Assembly: GCA_964649745.1 (NCBI GenBank)
Contig: CAZYQI010000066.1
Coordinates: forward strand, 1 to 8,500
DNA length: 8,500 nucleotides
Source of the DNA: CAZEHS01 sp964649745
GTDB lineage: Bacteria; Bacillota; Clostridia; Peptostreptococcales; Acidaminobacteraceae
Direction of reading: 5' to 3'
The position numbers were made by a program, and so were the translations under genes. Of the stretch, positions 5,702-8,500 are shown in pieces. The notes under the pieces are model-generated. The model was not told the DNA's origin, did no database searches, and was given only the letters and a program-made list of their open reading frames with translations. Numbering within the stretch: the first letter of the stretch is position 1; the number at the start of each line of letters is the position of its first letter.

Positions 5702-6262
5702 ATGATCATTTTAATTGGTGGAGCAAGTTGCACGGGAAAGACATTGATGGCGCAGAAAATTCTTGAGAAATATCATGTGCCATATCTCTCCATCGATCAT
5801 CTCAAAATGGGACTAATCAGAGGTGGCATAGCCTGCAATTTTACGGCAGCTGATAGTGTTGAAACAATAGGTAAGAGATTATGGCCTATCTTAAAAGGCG
5901 TGATAATGACAAGTATTGAAAACAAACAAGACTTAATAGTCGAAGGTTGTTACATACCACCCGATTTTATCAATGACTTTGAAGAAGAATACTTACGTGA
6001 CATTACTGCCGTGTTCATTCTGTTCTCAAAAAACTACATTGAGGATAATTTTATATCAAGGATACAGACATACCGGAACGTAATAGAACAGCGGATTTTT
6101 GAAGAGGACAGATCAATAAATCAATTCATCAGTGAACATACAGAATTAAGAAAAGTGTGCATAGAAAACCAGGTGCAGTATTTTGAGATAGAGCAAGATT
6201 ACGAAACTGAGATTTGCAGAGTATATGATTACATTGATAGTGCGCAGAAAGCAAAACGTTGA
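5702..6262 (+). CDS. P-loop nucleotide-binding, kinase-like protein (c8)
   Basis: The 186-aa product starts at ATG 5702 behind GGAG (5692-5695, 6 nt spacing). It begins MIILIGGASCTGKTLMAQKI: a beta strand and a Walker A motif (GGASCTGKT, residues 6-14) at the very N-terminus. Asp32-His (YLSIDHLKMGLIRG) and a later hydrophobic strand ending in Glu (DLIVEGCYIPPDFI, about 77-90) suit the second strand and phosphoacceptor region of small kinases (adenylate kinase, 2-phosphoglycerate kinase-like or zeta-toxin-like folds). Residues 97-103 (AVFILFS) form the next strand and an Arg (SRIQTYR) follows as a possible lid residue. The substrate cannot be told from sequence. It has no antitoxin neighbour, which argues against a zeta toxin. 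It is alone in its cassette, which lacks the small end hairpins. Confidence 0.85.
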   Translation: MIILIGGASCTGKTLMAQKILEKYHVPYLSIDHLKMGLIRGGIACNFTAADSVETIGKRLWPILKGVIMTSIENKQDLIVEGCYIPPDFINDFEEEYLRDITAVFILFSKNYIEDNFISRIQTYRNVIEQRIFEEDRSINQFISEHTELRKVCIENQVQYFEIEQDYETEICRVYDYIDSAQKAKR

Positions 6263-6305
6263 AAAGGGCGATTTTAGAAACTGAATTAAAAGAAAAATGC
6301 ACGTC

Positions 6306-6459
6306 ACCTAACAAAGCCTTGCCGCAAGGGCTTCGGGCATGATCGGGGCTGATTCGGACGGTCGCCCGAATCCACACCCTCTCACCGGGCGACAAGCGCC
6401 TCTCCGGGGAAAGCTCATTCTGTCCGGTTCGTGGCCGTCGGCAAGCCGAGACGTTAGGC
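6306..6459 (+). repeat. attC: attC9 (type A variant with altered left arm), end of c8
   Basis: R'' ACCTAAC 6306-6312, R' GTTAGGC 6453-6459; 154 bp. The left inner box is AAAGCCTTGCCG instead of AATGGCTCTGCCG, so the usual unpaired C is missing and a C.C-type mismatch is introduced opposite CGGCAAGCC. The right end carries the GCCGTCGG ... GAGACG variant of attC7. Confidence 0.9.
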
Positions 6460-6480
6460 GCCATGGTATGGGAAAGAAGG

Positions 6481-6497
6481 CCGCGCATCGTGCGCGG
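6481..6497. repeat. Subterminal hairpin at c9 start (ATCGT loop)
   Basis: Identical copy of the hairpin at 1303-1319. Confidence 0.7.
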
Positions 6498-6527
6498 GAA
6501 AAGATGAAAAGAAGGGGGGAAGACCTT

Positions 6528-6905
6528 TTGAAAAACATATATGTGTTTCTCCTAGCCATTTCATTGCTATTCATTCTTCCTACTTGTTCCGGCTGCGCAA
6601 AAACAGAGACATCTCAGGTGATTGAAGTGAAAGATTCTGAAGGTGCCCCGTTAGAACCCCCAAAACTGTTCGCAGAAGGAGAGCCAACCAAGATAACAAA
6701 AGAACAAGTAATGGAAATTGAGAAGGAGACAACATACAGAGAAATTGTTGAACTGCTAGGCCCGACAGTTGATATCGGTTCAGGACTTCATGTATTACAT
6801 TATAAATTTGAAAACGGAGATGATTTTCTCCTATCCGTTCCAAAATGGGATATGAGCGTTAATAAAACAGGGGAAGAGCTATTGGAACGAAATGCGAAAA
6901 AATAG
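6528..6905 (+). CDS. Small predicted lipoprotein, copy 2 (c9)
   Basis: This is a second copy of the c2 lipoprotein (offset 5178 bp), and I find no nucleotide difference between the two genes. The preferred start is again TTG 6528 after GGGGGGAAG, giving a 125-aa product with an N-terminal hydrophobic signal and Cys20/Cys23 as candidate lipid anchors. The longer frame that opens at 6339 includes attC9 sequence and is not the gene. Two identical copies in one array could raise dosage or simply reflect a recent cassette duplication. The mature part resembles SmpA/BLIP-like envelope proteins; the function is unknown. Confidence 0.82.
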   Translation: MKNIYVFLLAISLLFILPTCSGCAKTETSQVIEVKDSEGAPLEPPKLFAEGEPTKITKEQVMEIEKETTYREIVELLGPTVDIGSGLHVLHYKFENGDDFLLSVPKWDMSVNKTGEELLERNAKK

Positions 6906-6930
6906 TAAGAGCATTAAGGGCATTGTCTAA

Positions 6931-6954
6931 GGGCACGCCGTCCATGGCGTGCTC
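6931..6954. repeat. Subterminal hairpin at c9 end (GTCCAT loop)
   Basis: Identical copy of the hairpin at 1753-1776. Confidence 0.7.
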
Positions 6955-6977
6955 TGAATAACGGGCCATACCACAGC

Positions 6978-7132
6978 GCCTAACAGTGGCTCTGCCGCAA
7001 GGGCTTCGGGCATGATCGGGGCTGATTCGGACGGTCGCCCGAATCCACACCCTCTCACCGGGCGACAAGCGCCTCTCCGGGGCTGGCTCATCCTGTCCGA
7101 TTCGTGGGCGTCGGCAAGCCGGAACGTTAGCC
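6978..7132 (+). repeat. attC: attC10 (type A), end of c9
   Basis: R'' GCCTAAC 6978-6984, R' GTTAGCC 7126-7132. Same as attC3 up to 7082, then CTGGCTCATCCTGTCCGATT rather than AAAGCTCATTCTGTCCGGTT. Confidence 0.93.
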
Positions 7133-7284
7133 GCCATTCACAAAGATTGAAAACCATTTTTAATGATGAGAAACATTAAAAACTACAACAATGAATCTAC
7201 TGTTATCGACGATTGCTGTGATAGTAGAAGACCATAAACGTGCGTGATATCAACGTTAAGACCATAGATGAGGAGAACTGAGGT

Positions 7285-7743
7285 ATGGATAATAAATTTA
7301 AAAATATCGATTTTAGCAAATTTGATTTAAGTAGCATCAAGCCCCAAGCGCCATTTATGGCTACTGTTGGGAAAATTCCCGAATTCAACCCAGCGGCGCA
7401 AGAACATCGAAAGGATGAAAAAAGATATTGGGAAGAAAGTTTAGGCATTCTCAAATCGATTGAATCAAATACTGCTAATCTAGCCGTATTAGTTGATTTG
7501 ATCAGTAGAAACACTGATCAGCAAGACGAAATTATTGGCTGTCTTACGGAAATCCACGAAATTGCAAAATCAAAGACAAAAGAAGATGCTGATATTAGAT
7601 ATCAGAAAGTAATGAAAAGAATAACGGATATAACTGGAAATGTAGAGGCGGTTCAGAAATTAGCGGCATATGGAGCTGTGATATATAATTTTGTAGTGCA
7701 GAACTCAGATAAAATCGGGCAAATAACCGGCTTTCTTAAGTGA
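7285..7743 (+). CDS. Unknown helical, coiled-coil-like protein (c10)
   Basis: The 152-aa protein starts at ATG 7285 with AGGAG at 7271-7275 (9 nt spacing). The N-terminal 40 residues are low in predicted structure (FKNIDFSKFDLSSIKPQAPF). Residues about 42-115 form long charged helices with heptad-like spacing (EKRYWEESLGILKSIESN, LVDLISRNTDQQDEIIGC). The C-terminal part (about 120-152, VEAVQKLAAYGAVIYNFVV) is amphipathic to hydrophobic and might associate with a membrane. No known catalytic motif is seen. The architecture, an oligomerising helix followed by a hydrophobic tail, would suit a small effector or regulator, but this is speculation. It is the only gene in c10. Downstream small stems (CTGATT/AATCAG, 7762-7783) lack a T-run. 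Confidence 0.8.
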   Translation: MDNKFKNIDFSKFDLSSIKPQAPFMATVGKIPEFNPAAQEHRKDEKRYWEESLGILKSIESNTANLAVLVDLISRNTDQQDEIIGCLTEIHEIAKSKTKEDADIRYQKVMKRITDITGNVEAVQKLAAYGAVIYNFVVQNSDKIGQITGFLK

Positions 7744-7809
7744 GTTCAAGTTGACGTGAACCTGATTGAGAGTCCTTAATCAGAACACGAAATACAATTT
7801 ATGAACGGC

Positions 7810-7965
7810 GGCTAACAAAGGCTCTGCCGCAAGGGTTTCGGGCTGACTGGGGTGGGCTTCGGACGCTGCCCGAAACCACACCCTCTCACCGGGGGGCAAG
7901 CCCCACTTTGGGGTCAAAGCTCCTCCTGTCCGGTTCGTGGGCGTCGGCAAGCCGGAACGTTAAGC
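7810..7965 (+). repeat. attC: attC11 (type C), end of c10
   Basis: R'' GGCTAAC 7810-7816, R' GTTAAGC 7959-7965. Outer arms are like type A (GGCTCTGCCG / CGGCAAGCC), but the centre is distinct (TGACTGGGGTGGGCTTCGG, GGGGGGCAAGCCCCACTTTGGGG, in two pieces). It combines type A ends with a TTTGGGGTC piece like type B. Confidence 0.9.
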
Positions 7966-8018
7966 GAAATCATTGCAAAACAAAATCCGAACAAATTACA
8001 TAATCTTACACGAAAGAA

Positions 8019-8046
8019 TTGGACAAGTCACCGAGAACCTTATTAT
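8019..8046 (+). promoter_or_regulatory. Weak possible promoter of c11
   Basis: TTGGAC (8019-8024), 16-nt spacer and TATTAT (8041-8046) resemble a sigma-70 promoter 33 bp upstream of the HNH-like gene. The -35 match is only 3 of 6, so this could be chance. Confidence 0.25.
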
Positions 8047-8078
8047 TCAATAAAACTGACATATGAAAGGAAATATTT

Positions 8079-8468
8079 ATGAACGAAAAGTTCTTCGAAA
8101 AATACGAATGCATTATCGAATATTGCAACTTGGAAAGCAAAAATTTAGAAGAGATCATCTTAGAAAACAAATACGAAGACAAGATCAGAAGATGTCGATT
8201 TTGTACAAAGGAAGAACCCGAAGTCTCTTTCACAAAGATTTCACATGGGATATCGGAAAGCTTGGGTAACAAAAGGTTATTACTTGGAGATGAATGCAAT
8301 ACATGTAATTCGCAATTTGGCGAAACCTTTGAGGACAGCCTTGGAAAATATATTGCCCCATTTAAAATTGTGAGCAATATCCATGGGAAAAAAAATCGCA
8401 TAGTACATAAGGTGGACGGTGGTTCGAGAATAGAAATACGTCAATCTAGTACAACGTATTTGAAATAA
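8079..8468 (+). CDS. HNH-endonuclease-like protein, apparently C-terminally short (c11)
   Basis: ATG 8079 follows AAAGGAAA (8066-8073). The 129-aa product has a charged helical N-terminus (1-36) and then a treble-clef HNH core: Cys39-x2-Cys42 (CRFCTKEEPEVSF), His56 (KISHGISESLGN), Cys73-x2-Cys76-Asn77 (DECNTCNSQFG), then FEDSLGKYIAPF. This matches the HNH_5-like family, whose members usually read HxIPESLGN and CxxCN, and are commonly much longer (about 250-350 aa) with a C-terminal extension. Here the frame stops at TAA 8466-8468, shortly after the HNH domain. The second residue of the usual active-site pattern (AHxIPES) is SHGISES, with the His kept. It may be a short variant or a truncated gene. 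Likely DNA cleavage or defence role is inferred from family only. Confidence 0.82.
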   Translation: MNEKFFEKYECIIEYCNLESKNLEEIILENKYEDKIRRCRFCTKEEPEVSFTKISHGISESLGNKRLLLGDECNTCNSQFGETFEDSLGKYIAPFKIVSNIHGKKNRIVHKVDGGSRIEIRQSSTTYLK

Positions 8469-8500
8469 TTGTGCAAATATTCCCAAAGTGTTATAATAGA

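Larger units (their letters stand above)
1..8500 (+). mobile_element. Integron gene-cassette array (ten complete and two partial cassettes)
   Basis: Eleven directly repeated attC sites divide the window into cassettes of about 0.6-0.95 kb, each with zero to two genes. The crossover point is taken as G^TT of each R' core, giving boundaries after 624, 1275, 1948, 2902, 3557, 4290, 5030, 5609, 6453, 7126 and 7959. The R'' core at the end of each cassette is the complement of the R' core at its own start (for example GTTAGCC at 624 and GGCTAAC at 1126), which is the diagnostic cassette signature. All attCs share one sequence family, as in sedentary chromosomal integrons. The integrase gene and attI are outside the window. 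The host assignment (perhaps a spirochaete such as Treponema) is inference only. Confidence 0.93.

Noticed and set aside
7744..7783. Stem-loops after the c10 gene as a terminator
   Set aside because: GTTCA/TGAAC and CTGATT/AATCAG stems are short and AT-rich, with no T-run after them.
476..7965. CRISPR-like array of repeats
   Set aside because: Repeats are about 155 bp and 0.6-0.95 kb apart with genes between; core sites and pairing identify attC.
8006..8401. 131-aa minus-strand frame opposite the HNH-like gene
   Set aside because: Shadow of the plus-strand gene, which has the HNH metal and active-site residues.

Overview
This window is an uninterrupted stretch of integron gene-cassette array. 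Eleven long (154-156 bp), GC-rich attC recombination sites recur at 476, 1126, 1800, 2753, 3409, 4142, 4882, 5460, 6306, 6978 and 7810. All point the same way, each ending in a GTTA-type R' core and beginning with a matching TAAC-type R'' core. They bound ten complete cassettes (called c1-c10 here) plus parts of c0 (left) and c11 (right). No integrase or attI is present; with this attC orientation they should lie to the left. The homogeneous attC family and the near absence of known resistance genes point to a sedentary chromosomal integron. The cassette bodies look AT-rich and the attCs GC-rich. A Treponema-like spirochaete host would fit, but that is an inference and not proven by the sequence.

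Layout: c0 (to 624) small membrane protein with a probable frameshift; c1 (625-1275) unknown acidic 157-aa protein; c2 (1276-1948) small lipoprotein; c3 (1949-2902) hicAB toxin-antitoxin on the minus strand with its own consensus promoter and terminator, hicA being frameshifted; c4 (2903-3557) decayed gene; c5 (3558-4290) almost geneless; c6 (4291-5030) Cys-rich DUF3795-type protein; c7 (5031-5609) 73-aa unknown plus a 9-bp triplet repeat; c8 (5610-6453) P-loop nucleotide-binding/kinase-like protein; c9 (6454-7126) a second copy of c2; c10 (7127-7959) helical 152-aa unknown; c11 (from 7960) HNH-nuclease-like protein, apparently C-terminally short.

The cassettes are functionally independent modules, most with their own ribosome binding site. 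Only hicAB shows an obvious own promoter. The main structural observation goes beyond attC annotation: the first and last 16-21 bp of every complete cassette are complementary to each other, far beyond the 7-bp core. Every mismatch I could find in those arms is one that forms a G.T wobble on the bottom strand, the strand that integron integrases use. Many cassettes also carry small hairpins with a GTCCT or ATCGT loop just inside these arms.
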